Part shown: positions 1-7,965 of the stretch, in pieces | How positions within the stretch are numbered: the first letter of the stretch is position 1 | How the letters are laid out: every line of letters begins with the position of its first letter | From: Paenibacillus puerhi | Lineage (GTDB): Bacteria > Bacillota > Bacilli > Paenibacillales > NBRC-103111 | Reading direction: 5' to 3' | DNA: 34,937 nucleotides | NCBI RefSeq assembly: GCF_009846885.1 | Contig: NZ_WUWM01000029.1 | Span: 1 to 34,937 of the forward strand | Notes under the pieces: model-generated | The model's database searches: none | What the model saw: the letters and a program-made list of their open reading frames with translations, nothing else | Told to the model about the DNA's origin: nothing | Made by a program: the position numbers and the translations under genes

Positions 1-43
1 TACGTCCGGACCATTCCTTTCGACGCTGCTCTTTGTTCGACAT
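1..43 (-). CDS. IS66 TnpA-like accessory protein, N-terminal 14 codons only
   Basis: The start codon at 43 is preceded by AGGAGG at a good distance. The 14 visible residues read MSNKEQRRKEWSGR, the typical beginning of the small IS66-family TnpA-like protein (a helix-turn-helix protein needed for IS66 transposition together with TnpB and TnpC). The rest lies beyond the left edge. Identification rests on this short start plus the adjacent IS66-like terminus, so it is good but not proven. Confidence 0.65.
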   Translation of the reverse strand, partial: MSNKEQRRKEWSGR

Positions 44-127
44 GGGGCAACCTCCTGTTTGATTGGGTTGCCCTTATCTTCTCATGATTGGCCGTGAGGT
101 AGAAGGTGGGTTGGGTTTGACGCTTAC
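1..127 (-). mobile_element. IS66-family insertion sequence, one end (runs off left edge)
   Basis: Reading leftwards from position 127, the sequence begins GTAAGCGTCAAACCC, which resembles the terminal inverted repeat of IS66-family elements (ends typically start GTAAGCG). A good ribosome binding site and a start codon follow 84 bp inside, which is the usual layout for the first IS66 gene. The element interrupts a small gene that starts at 221. IS66 elements normally make 8-bp target duplications; the expected copy here would be 128-135, but the other end lies outside the window. The boundary at 127/128 is inferred from the GTAAG motif. Confidence 0.72.
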
Positions 128-221
128 CTTCAATCCGATGTGACATAACAATCTTCTTCCCGTTAATGTCTAGAGGTTCGCCTTTCTTTTGTATAAATTG
201 TTCAGCAATTGTTTGTGACAA
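128..221 (-). pseudogene. 5' end of a putative immunity gene interrupted by the IS66 element
   Basis: A TTG start at 221 has a strong upstream GGAGGA site and lies 12 bp after the stop of the displaced toxin cassette. It reads 31 codons, beginning MSQTIAEQFIQKKGEPLDIN and ending MSHRIE, and then hits the IS66 end at 127. The reading frame stays open into the insertion sequence, so only a chimeric product could be made. By position (immediately downstream of a nuclease toxin module, translationally coupled) it is most likely the cognate immunity gene. I do not recognise the family from this short stretch. Confidence 0.6.
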
Positions 222-233
222 TTGAACTCCTCC

Positions 234-1045
234 TTAATAACCTGGTCTTCTGTAAGGGTCAACATTTGCATGATCCTGCGGCCATCTAGGAATAAAGTCC
301 TTACCACCTTCCCTTTGAGGAATCGGTTCATGACTTAATTGCATAGATTCCATTCCGCCCTTATCAGGATTATACCTTTGTGGGGCATTTCCCTTCTTCA
401 TTCTTTCAACATTATCAGCACTATATTTTTCTGCTGCATTCGGGCTAGCCGCTTCATTCTTCCAAAATCTTGATTTCACCGTATTCCAAGCAGGGTCATT
501 TCCTTTTGCAGTCGGCTTACGCCAACCTTCCAACCTTTAGAAGCATTTCCCGTCCCCTTAGGTGCACAACCCATTAAATTCTCATTATGAACCCAAACAC
601 CAAGCTCGCTGACAAAATAACTATGATAGTCAGCAACTTCGAAGTTGTATACGGTTTCTTGCCGATTTTCCACCGTAATATGTTCAATACTAATTCTAGT
701 TTCATTACTTCGGAGCAGGACATCTCCAACTTGTAATTCTTCTGCTAGTACCCATCCTTTATCTTCGACCCAGAAAGGATGATTTCCTGTTGCCTCAATG
801 GTCGTCTGATTACCAATATAGATAAGGTAAATAGAATCGGAGATCTTCTGAAACACCTGTAATACTTCTTTGTAGGCCTTTTCTCCCGTACTTTCCTCTC
901 TAGAGAGAACTAGATCTCCAATTTGGATATCCTCGATCCGTTTATCGCCTTTATCGGTCAGTATCTTTGTATCAGCGGTAAAGCAGTTGCATGCATATTT
1001 CCCACCTAGCCTGGGGCTCTTAGCTGAATACTTGTATGTTTTCAA
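234..1045 (-). pseudogene. Displaced Hint + HNH-like nuclease toxin cassette, frameshifted
   Basis: Two overlapping frames together make one toxin C-terminus. Frame one (1045 to 476) has a Hint domain: CFTADTKILT near its start, TGNHPFWV in the middle and the VYNFEVADYHSYFV and GVWVHN motifs at its end. It breaks soon after the pretoxin link NENLMGC. Frame two (533 to 234) carries the toxin: FWKNEA, then RMKKG-APQRYNP, MESMQLSHEPIPQREGG and a final WPQDHA-VDPYRR. This pattern is common in HNH/Endo VII-like toxins, where the usual LHH is here LSHE. A one-base shift around 515-540 separates the frames. There is no ribosome binding site or natural start upstream; homology to the large gene begins abruptly at 1042. 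It looks like an orphan cassette, able to act only by recombining into the main toxin gene and now probably dead. Confidence 0.75.
553..1042 (-). repeat. Duplicated Hint-domain DNA, copy A (partner 2032-2521)
   Basis: About 490 bp aligns without gaps to 2032-2521 at a constant offset of 1479. I count roughly 15 single-base differences by eye (about 97% identity). It covers the pretoxin NENLMGC link through the Hint domain to the KTYKYSAKSP segment. Homology stops sharply at both ends, with different toxin domains beyond. Confidence 0.93.
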
Positions 1046-1280
1046 AAAACAGGCCCATCTTGGTGGTATCTAACCATTATCGAACTGATTAACGTAATGT
1101 AATAGCTTTATTTAGGTTATAAAATTAAAGCATTGACGTGCGACAAACGAAATGGAGTAATCTTTATACGGGTATTACATGGGTTATATGTGTTATTGGT
1201 GAATGATGATTCCATTCGTCACCCACCCCTTCAAAAAAGAAACCCAAAAGGCATGAAGCCAATCAGGTTTATGATGCAAC
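1046..1280. other. AT-rich intergenic stretch, no gene recognised
   Basis: These 235 bp lie between the displaced cassette and the immunity gene. I see no convincing ORF, ribosome binding site or terminator hairpin. It is probably the scar between the original immunity gene and the displaced cassette. Confidence 0.4.
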
Positions 1281-1598
1281 TTATTCAAATAACATAAAAG
1301 CGTCATTTTGATAATAATATAAAAACGCATCAAACAACTCAAAGACAGATAATTCAGGACGTTGCTCTTTTGCATTTTTTACCATATCTTGAACATCACT
1401 CATATTGAGTGCGTATATTAAATTATTCTCTAGTGCAAATTGGGGTAACTCTTCGTCGTCTTCTAAGTCATCCATATTTAATACCGCACAATAGCTCGAT
1501 ATACTCCAATCTTTACTTACTGGGAGAAATAATGAATCCGCCCAAGAAAATTTATTCGAATATAATAAAACCTCTTCAAATTTAAGCAGTTTATCCAT
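1281..1598 (-). CDS. Putative immunity protein (DUF7716-like, acidic)
   Basis: A 105-aa acidic cytoplasmic protein with no signal peptide. It starts at an ATG with an AGAGG site upstream and begins 41 bp after the stop of the large WHH toxin gene. Recognisable features are an early FSWADSLFLP segment, a C-A-V-L-x-x-D-D-x-E-D-D-E-E loop, NNLIYALNMSDVQDMVKNA, and a final FLYYYQNDAF. From memory this matches a family of small proteins (DUF7716) found downstream of polymorphic toxins; the assignment is not checked. The inferred job is to neutralise the WHH nuclease domain of the preceding gene inside the producing cell. Confidence 0.65.
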   Translation of the reverse strand: MDKLLKFEEVLLYSNKFSWADSLFLPVSKDWSISSYCAVLNMDDLEDDEELPQFALENNLIYALNMSDVQDMVKNAKEQRPELSVFELFDAFLYYYQNDAFMLFE

Positions 1599-1639
1599 AT
1601 TGAAAATTATCCTCTCTTTTTATTTATAGCGTTTAATAA

Positions 1640-4600
1640 TTATCTACCTCCACCCCAATTTTCCATACCTCCTTTATTATCTGGGTGAAGAACGTTTTGA
1701 ACATTACCTTTTGCTGTATGTTGGTCTCTTGGTACTAATTGAAGATTTCCCTCTTCAGTTGGATGATGATGCCAAGTAACATCGTTTGTAGGTGCTCTTC
1801 GGGGATAAGCACCTCTAGCCCCTGGTTTTACACCATCAACTATTCCTGGATATATCTTTTCCATTTTTTCGGCAAATTTAGGGTCTTGCTGAAATCTTTC
1901 GTTTAGTTGTTTATTTGCCTCCTGAAAATGCCTAGCATCACTTACACCAGGATAGTCTTTACCCTTTTTTAACTTAGCTTCAAATCCGACTTCATAAAAA
2001 CCTGATTCAGGTGACCAACTACCATTACCCTTCCCCTTAGGTCCACAACCCATTAAATTCTCATTATGAACCCAAACACCAAGCTCGCTGACAAAATAAC
2101 TATGATAGTCAGCAACTTCGAAGTTGTACACGGTTTCTTGCCGATTTTCCACCGTAATATGTTCAATACTAATTCTAGTTTCATTACTTCGTAGCAGGAT
2201 ATCTCCAACTTGTAGTTCTTCCGCTAGTACCCATCCTTTATCTTCGACCCAGAAAGGATGATTTCCTGTTGCCTCGATGGTCGTCTGATTACCAATATGG
2301 ATAAGGTAAATAGAATCGGAGATCTTCTGAAACACCTGTAATACTTCTTTATAGGCCTTTTCTCCCGTACTTTCATCTCTAGAGAGAACTAGATCTCCAA
2401 TTTGGATATCCTCGATCCGTTTATCACCTTTATCGGTTAGTATCTTTGTATCAGCGGTAAAACAGTTGCATGCATATTTCCCACCCAGCCTGGGGCTCTT
2501 AGCCGAATACTTGTATGTTTTTCCATCTAATTTACTAATCGAACCCTTAGGCAGCGGCTTCACAGCCACCCTAGTACTGCCAAACTTACTGAATGCACCT
2601 CCGAATAAAAATGTCGGATTCTCTTGTTTATATAATTCTTCTGCCTCTTTGAGTGAAATTCCCTTAATTATATTGAAACTATAAGTCAATTCGAGATGTT
2701 CGCCAAACGCGGAGTCCAACTGACCTATTTTTCTCTTGATGAACCCCCAGAAGCCGGAGTAATCTTTTCCACCAGTGGTACCATTTCGATGCAGAAATTC
2801 GTTGGTCCCTACAATCGACTCGATTTGTGCATCAGTTATCTTCCCATCATTTTGCTCCAATACAAAAAGCAATGACATTATCTTGGCTATTGTAAAGATA
2901 CGATTGGGCTCACTCTCAGCAAAAGAGTCGTCTACAGCCAGATAATCGGCTATGAAGTCCATTTCGTGAACGGTTAAGTTATAATCGAATTTTATTCCAC
3001 TCCGAATAGACCACTTATCATAGTTCATAAATTGATCTGGACTAATGATCAAATCCAATCTACCGATTTCAGTGGTAGTAATCTCCGAATCATACCCATC
3101 TTCATAGGACCAATCCTGTCTTTCTTGATAAGAATAAATGTCGCTGAAGAATAATAGTTCTCCCCAAAGCTTCGTGTCGACAGTTATGTCGTTATCTTCA
3201 TACCAAACAAGATCACTAATTAAGCCCTTAATATTGTCGCCTTGCTCTATCTCAATAGGAGAGACCGTTTTATTATAAAAATCAGAATCAAATCGAATCA
3301 GTTCCGCTTTTTGCTTAATCTTAGCTTGGTCTGTGCTGAATGCACCGTACCAAGCACTCTTCAGCGCAATCATAATCGCTTGTGCTTCTGCATTCATCTT
3401 GCTGTCGCAATCAGCACCACCCGAACAATTGTAACCTTTGGTTATATCCTCATCGCTGCCTTTTAACTTCTCCAAAGCCTTTCGCAACAGATCCAGTTGA
3501 TGGACTATATTCAAGTTACTTTCCGTAATTAACCGAACCCGAGAGAGCACTTTAGGTGGATAGGACTCCCCTTTGTGTTTCTCCATTTCTTGCGCTTCCG
3601 TTTCAATAGCTTTGGCTAAGTCCGGGCCCTGGTAGAGGATTTTGAATGCGTAGGATGCATATTTCGGCTGATTCAATAACACCCTTTTCTTACTTTCCGC
3701 ATTGCTGGTTCGCCCGAGGAATCTTACCTTTTGGGTATCAGGCTCTATCAGCGCGTAAGCGACATGTTGGATTTGGTTGGACGGCTGTACCCCCAAATCA
3801 GCTTCCACACTGTATGAATGGATAGTTCCATCCTTTGCTTTGTAAGTGATATAGAAATAGCCATCGGAAAACTTATTGAATACGGCGCTGCCCTCTCCAC
3901 AGCCATTCGGTACGTAGCTACAAGGATTATTCCTTAAGCGAAGTGCTTTTAAGGCGGATGCATATTGCATAAACCGGTTAAACTCGCTCTTTACCTCGTT
4001 ATACGACCACCATGTATTGATATGCTCGGCAAGCCGTAGGAAAGCCGTACTGTTCATGTAATATTCGTATGAGGCGTAGGGGGTAATTGGCAGCTGTTCG
4101 AGTGCTGTTGTGTAAAGCTGCTGAACTTTAGCACTGCCGTCTCCTACTTTAAACTCTTCATACCCACCGTTCACAGGCCCATCGTCGTTGTAGATTTTCG
4201 TGTCAACAACCTGATGAATGTTGATCTTCTGATACGTATAAAGCGGATTTGTTATATCGTTTTCATCTAAGCCGCTGTTGAGCAAGGCAATATTTGATGA
4301 CAGCAGCCACTCTTTGGCAGCAGCATCTGGGGAGGACAAAATGGCCGCGGCGTAATTCCCTATGAGTTGGGTAAGCGTATCGCTGAATGTCCGTATCTCG
4401 TTTAAGTAAATCAACATCTCGTTGCGATGCTGCGGCTTGATTTCATAAAGATGATTGACGATCTTGTTGTAGTATTCGAGGAGATCTGAACGGTATTTCT
4501 CTGCTTCAACAATATTGTTCTTGAACGCTTCGATATCTTGCGCATACAGATCAACAATCGCTCCAGGAGACGCATTGATATCTCTAGAAAAGATACTTGT

Positions 4601-7600
4601 TGTTGGTGAGTCGGGGTGATCGATCGCTTCAAAAAATCCGCCTGTTTGATTGTAATGTCGTAAATATAACAGCTCGGCCCCGTCGCTGATTCCGTCCCCG
4701 TCTGTATCTGCTTTGGTTGGGTCTAACTTAACCCAGCCTTGGAACACGCCGTTATACCCGATCGGAATACCGCTTAACTCAAGCTCATCGGGAATTCCAT
4801 CTTGATCATTATCGGTTAGATCCGTGGCTTTAAGAAAAGAGATCGCGATATCGTCCAATAGGATAACGGTATCGTAGTCGGCATCGCCTTGATCCTCAAC
4901 GAAGAATGTAATCGTGCCTTTTCCTTTGCCTGAGTACTGGGATATATCAAGCTGCACGCGGTTCCAAGTCGTCATATAGGCAGTTTGATCACCGCCATCC
5001 AGATTGAGGCCCGGTATGGAAGTCCAGGTTGAGCTATTAACAGCTTCAGTAGCGAGAGTGACGGATGTTCCATCAGGAAAACTCAGACTCGCTACGAAGC
5101 GGTCATCATATTCGCTGTCTACCCATTCCATAGGCTCTTCGGATACTACGTTGTAGTTAAAAATAATGGATTGAGCGCCTTCGGGTACGGTGATGCTTCT
5201 GGATATGGAACTGAACGAGTCCTCTACTGCATTCATCCCCGTACTCAGCAGTGCCATATATTTCCCATGAGTCGGTAGAATGGAGCCTAGCTGTGTAACA
5301 ACCCGAACATCGCCTTGCTTGTCCCAGGCATCCAGGCTTTGATCTTCGAAGGACGTGTTGAATGATTCTGAACGGATAGATAACTTACGTTCCCCATCCA
5401 ATTGCAGAAGATTATTTCCTGCTATAGCGTTCTTTTTAATATGATCATAGGCTTCACCCGCTGTTTGATTCTGCGTTAATAATGCCTCAAACAGTTTTGT
5501 AACTATAGCCTGATCCTCTGAAACTTTTATCGCGCCTGTATACCCCAGGTAGGTCTTCGCCCCGGATTGAAGAAAAACTTCCGCAAAACCGCCTTTAGAC
5601 AGACTCAAGCAGCTTGCATTAAAGATCAGACTATTAGGCAGGGTAACTTTGTAAAAGGTAAAAAAGTCGGGTGTCACGGCATAGTTACCGTCTATGATGA
5701 CTAGACGTTCAGCCTTCACATCTGCCTCATACTTGTCCTTGTTGGCAGCAGTAGCCTTTTCCCCGGTGAGAATGACTTGCTTTTCTTCTAGTTTGCCTCC
5801 ATATATTTCACCGTGAGTATCCAACAAGATGACGCCATAGCTGCCAAGCTTCTTGAATATCTCTACCGTTACCGCTTCATCCTTTAACCGGTTGACATTA
5901 TATCCTTGGGTAGCGTCGAATTTCTTCTGAAGCTCGTCGTAAGCGGCAGCAGTAAGCCCTTTGCTGGCAAATGGCGAAGCGATCAGCACATTGTTGCTCG
6001 ACGTATACGCGGCTACGGATGTTGTGGAACCACTGGTTGTATTTGTCCATTGCCCGGTAACGCCTTCTGCTCCTTTCGTATCACCCGATCTGAGCAGATA
6101 TGCCCCCTTTAATCCCTCCGTACTGGAAAACCAAATACTTCCTTCTGAAGCGGACAGGCCGGAGTCACGGATGTAGGCTTCCTGATCGAGCCATTTTATC
6201 AATCCTTCGGCACGCTGTTCAGCGGATTTCCCCAATAACTGTCCATCCAGATGTCGGAGCTTTTCGGAAACATCAACAAACTGTTGGTAATGCACTGCTG
6301 TTGTTCGTGTTAAGATCTCAATCCTAGATTCGTTGCTGGCTAGCTTGCCCAAAGGTGTTTCCAGTTCTGCCCTGAACATCAATGTCCCAGGCTCATGCTC
6401 TTGAATCTCATATATTCCGCTATACTCGCCGTCTCCGCCGATATCATCGCCGAATGCAATGTTGCCGTCATCGTTCAAAGCGATAAGAGGAGTGGAAGCG
6501 CCATCACTCGAAACCCGAACAAGCACTATCTTATCCGGCTTGGAGGATGAACTGTTATTTAGTTTTATTGAGAACTTTACCGATTTCGCTTCATTTACGA
6601 ATAAGTGAGGTTCACTTAGTATTAATTCCTCTTGAAACGCGTAATAGGGGTTATATTCATATTCCAGCTGCTTTGAGGCTTCGTTGCCCGCCTTGTCAAA
6701 AGCTTTGAGCGAGATCTTGTTAGTCCCTGGTTTCAATTTAATCCTTGGGATGTACCAATGCTCGGTTCCAACCGCCGTGCCGCTGTCCACTTCTTTGTCA
6801 TTATGTATGGCTGAATAAATGACCCGATCCAGCCCTCCGGCATCATTGGCAGTTCCGGATAAGCTCACATGATCTTCCAGAACAAATTGTTTAGTAAGGT
6901 CATTCTTATCCGTCAATTGAATACGAGGCTGGTCTACATCTTTAATAATCTCTATCGAATCCTGGTAGGACTTACCGTGACCATCCGTCATCCTTACGGT
7001 GACTTGTGTAGAAGGCTGCATAAGCTGCAGGTCCCCGATTATCCATTGATCTTGTGCCGGTACTTCACCTGTACGGCCATCATCGGTACGATACTCGATC
7101 TTGTCTAGCTGTCCTGCCGCGAGTCCGGTAAGGCTGATCGTATCTTCCTTCGTGTAGTGCTTGTCAGCGGCAGGATTCCTAATCGTGATAAAAGATGCCT
7201 TCGCATCTGCGTCAGTTGTTTCCAGATAAGGAGTATGGACACGAATAACGCTCTGATTGTCCTGCAGCACTTGTGCAAAACGATCAAGAATAGTTATGGA
7301 TTCAGCCCGTGTCAGTGAGCGGCTGGGCCGAAAGGTATGGTCCGGGTAGCCAGACAGCACATCAAGTTGCGATAAACGGAGAATAGAGGAACTGGACCAG
7401 TTGGCAAAGCTCACCCTATCCGTAAAATCAATGAATGATTTTGTCGCCTGCTTGGAAATGTCCTTTTCTTCCAGCATTCGGTATAAAATCACGGATGCTT
7501 CTTCTCTTGTTATTCTATTGTGGGGCAGGAACGTCCCATCTTGATAACCTGATACATAACCTGACACTCTAGCAATGGCAACATCTTTATAAAACCAATC

Positions 7601-7888
7601 TCTCGAAGAAATATCGATAAAGTCGGGTTTCCCCTGGTACTGGTTCAGCTTAAACTTACGATTAATCAAAGCGACAAACTCTGCGCGAGTGATGTCTCCA
7701 TCCGGCCTGAATGTATCATCCTCATAGCCCTTAATTAATTCTTGGCTGAGCCATTGGTCAACTGTTTTCCTTGCCCAATGGTTTGCTGTATCTGTAAATC
7801 CTGACGGCCTTGATTCAGCCGATGCGGGAATACTGGGTATAAGCAAGCTGCATATAAGAATCAGGGTGATCAATTTTCTGAGTAACAT
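1640..7888 (-). CDS. SLH-anchored polymorphic toxin with caspase-like, Hint and WHH nuclease domains
   Basis: The protein is 2082 aa. I place the start at 7888 because AAAGGAG lies 7 bp upstream of that ATG and a signal peptide follows at once (residues 1-25, ending PASA-E). Three SLH domains (about 29-72, 88-135, 152-205) would bind pyruvylated secondary cell wall polymer. Ig-like beta segments follow (about 230-540). A His/Cys peptidase-like region has LLDTHG (His692) and NASC (Cys760), as in caspase, C25 and CHAT families. A beta-sandwich (about 860-1020) and two D-x-D-x-D-G calcium loops (about 1028 and 1064) come next, then a long helical region. The Hint domain starts at Cys1809 (CFTADTKILT) and ends near 1940 (GVWVHNEN). 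The C-terminal nuclease has TWHHHP (2038-2043), LQLVPRDQH and a final H-P-D-N-K-GG. Inferred role: wall-bound contact toxin, with Hint and/or the peptidase releasing the nuclease. It is co-directional with the Tad-like operon 77 bp upstream. Confidence 0.85.
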   Translation of the reverse strand: MLLRKLITLILICSLLIPSIPASAESRPSGFTDTANHWARKTVDQWLSQELIKGYEDDTFRPDGDITRAEFVALINRKFKLNQYQGKPDFIDISSRDWFYKDVAIARVSGYVSGYQDGTFLPHNRITREEASVILYRMLEEKDISKQATKSFIDFTDRVSFANWSSSSILRLSQLDVLSGYPDHTFRPSRSLTRAESITILDRFAQVLQDNQSVIRVHTPYLETTDADAKASFITIRNPAADKHYTKEDTISLTGLAAGQLDKIEYRTDDGRTGEVPAQDQWIIGDLQLMQPSTQVTVRMTDGHGKSYQDSIEIIKDVDQPRIQLTDKNDLTKQFVLEDHVSLSGTANDAGGLDRVIYSAIHNDKEVDSGTAVGTEHWYIPRIKLKPGTNKISLKAFDKAGNEASKQLEYEYNPYYAFQEELILSEPHLFVNEAKSVKFSIKLNNSSSSKPDKIVLVRVSSDGASTPLIALNDDGNIAFGDDIGGDGEYSGIYEIQEHEPGTLMFRAELETPLGKLASNESRIEILTRTTAVHYQQFVDVSEKLRHLDGQLLGKSAEQRAEGLIKWLDQEAYIRDSGLSASEGSIWFSSTEGLKGAYLLRSGDTKGAEGVTGQWTNTTSGSTTSVAAYTSSNNVLIASPFASKGLTAAAYDELQKKFDATQGYNVNRLKDEAVTVEIFKKLGSYGVILLDTHGEIYGGKLEEKQVILTGEKATAANKDKYEADVKAERLVIIDGNYAVTPDFFTFYKVTLPNSLIFNASCLSLSKGGFAEVFLQSGAKTYLGYTGAIKVSEDQAIVTKLFEALLTQNQTAGEAYDHIKKNAIAGNNLLQLDGERKLSIRSESFNTSFEDQSLDAWDKQGDVRVVTQLGSILPTHGKYMALLSTGMNAVEDSFSSISRSITVPEGAQSIIFNYNVVSEEPMEWVDSEYDDRFVASLSFPDGTSVTLATEAVNSSTWTSIPGLNLDGGDQTAYMTTWNRVQLDISQYSGKGKGTITFFVEDQGDADYDTVILLDDIAISFLKATDLTDNDQDGIPDELELSGIPIGYNGVFQGWVKLDPTKADTDGDGISDGAELLYLRHYNQTGGFFEAIDHPDSPTTSIFSRDINASPGAIVDLYAQDIEAFKNNIVEAEKYRSDLLEYYNKIVNHLYEIKPQHRNEMLIYLNEIRTFSDTLTQLIGNYAAAILSSPDAAAKEWLLSSNIALLNSGLDENDITNPLYTYQKINIHQVVDTKIYNDDGPVNGGYEEFKVGDGSAKVQQLYTTALEQLPITPYASYEYYMNSTAFLRLAEHINTWWSYNEVKSEFNRFMQYASALKALRLRNNPCSYVPNGCGEGSAVFNKFSDGYFYITYKAKDGTIHSYSVEADLGVQPSNQIQHVAYALIEPDTQKVRFLGRTSNAESKKRVLLNQPKYASYAFKILYQGPDLAKAIETEAQEMEKHKGESYPPKVLSRVRLITESNLNIVHQLDLLRKALEKLKGSDEDITKGYNCSGGADCDSKMNAEAQAIMIALKSAWYGAFSTDQAKIKQKAELIRFDSDFYNKTVSPIEIEQGDNIKGLISDLVWYEDNDITVDTKLWGELLFFSDIYSYQERQDWSYEDGYDSEITTTEIGRLDLIISPDQFMNYDKWSIRSGIKFDYNLTVHEMDFIADYLAVDDSFAESEPNRIFTIAKIMSLLFVLEQNDGKITDAQIESIVGTNEFLHRNGTTGGKDYSGFWGFIKRKIGQLDSAFGEHLELTYSFNIIKGISLKEAEELYKQENPTFLFGGAFSKFGSTRVAVKPLPKGSISKLDGKTYKYSAKSPRLGGKYACNCFTADTKILTDKGDKRIEDIQIGDLVLSRDESTGEKAYKEVLQVFQKISDSIYLIHIGNQTTIEATGNHPFWVEDKGWVLAEELQVGDILLRSNETRISIEHITVENRQETVYNFEVADYHSYFVSELGVWVHNENLMGCGPKGKGNGSWSPESGFYEVGFEAKLKKGKDYPGVSDARHFQEANKQLNERFQQDPKFAEKMEKIYPGIVDGVKPGARGAYPRRAPTNDVTWHHHPTEEGNLQLVPRDQHTAKGNVQNVLHPDNKGGMENWGGGR
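2032..2521 (-). repeat. Duplicated Hint-domain DNA, copy B (partner 553-1042)
   Basis: This is the in-gene copy of the ~490-bp direct repeat. It encodes the Hint domain of the large toxin gene. See copy A for the comparison. Confidence 0.93.
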
Positions 7889-7918
7889 ACCTTCGCTCCT
7901 TTCAAACATGATCATCGC

Positions 7919-7953
7919 CCACCGGTCCTACAAGTAATCCATGTAAGACCGGT
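7919..7953 (-). other. Intergenic hairpin between the 1307-aa gene and the toxin gene
   Basis: ACCGGTC and GACCGGT arms, extended by TAC/GTA after one unpaired base, flank a short loop. There is no U-run after it on the minus strand, so it is not a classical terminator. It could be an RNA processing or stability element or a weak attenuator separating toxin expression from the pilus operon. Confidence 0.45.
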
Positions 7954-7965
7954 GCGCTTCATCTA

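Noticed and set aside
1193..1375. A 60-codon minus-strand frame beside the immunity gene
   Set aside because: It overlaps the immunity gene in another frame and has no ribosome binding site or coding character.
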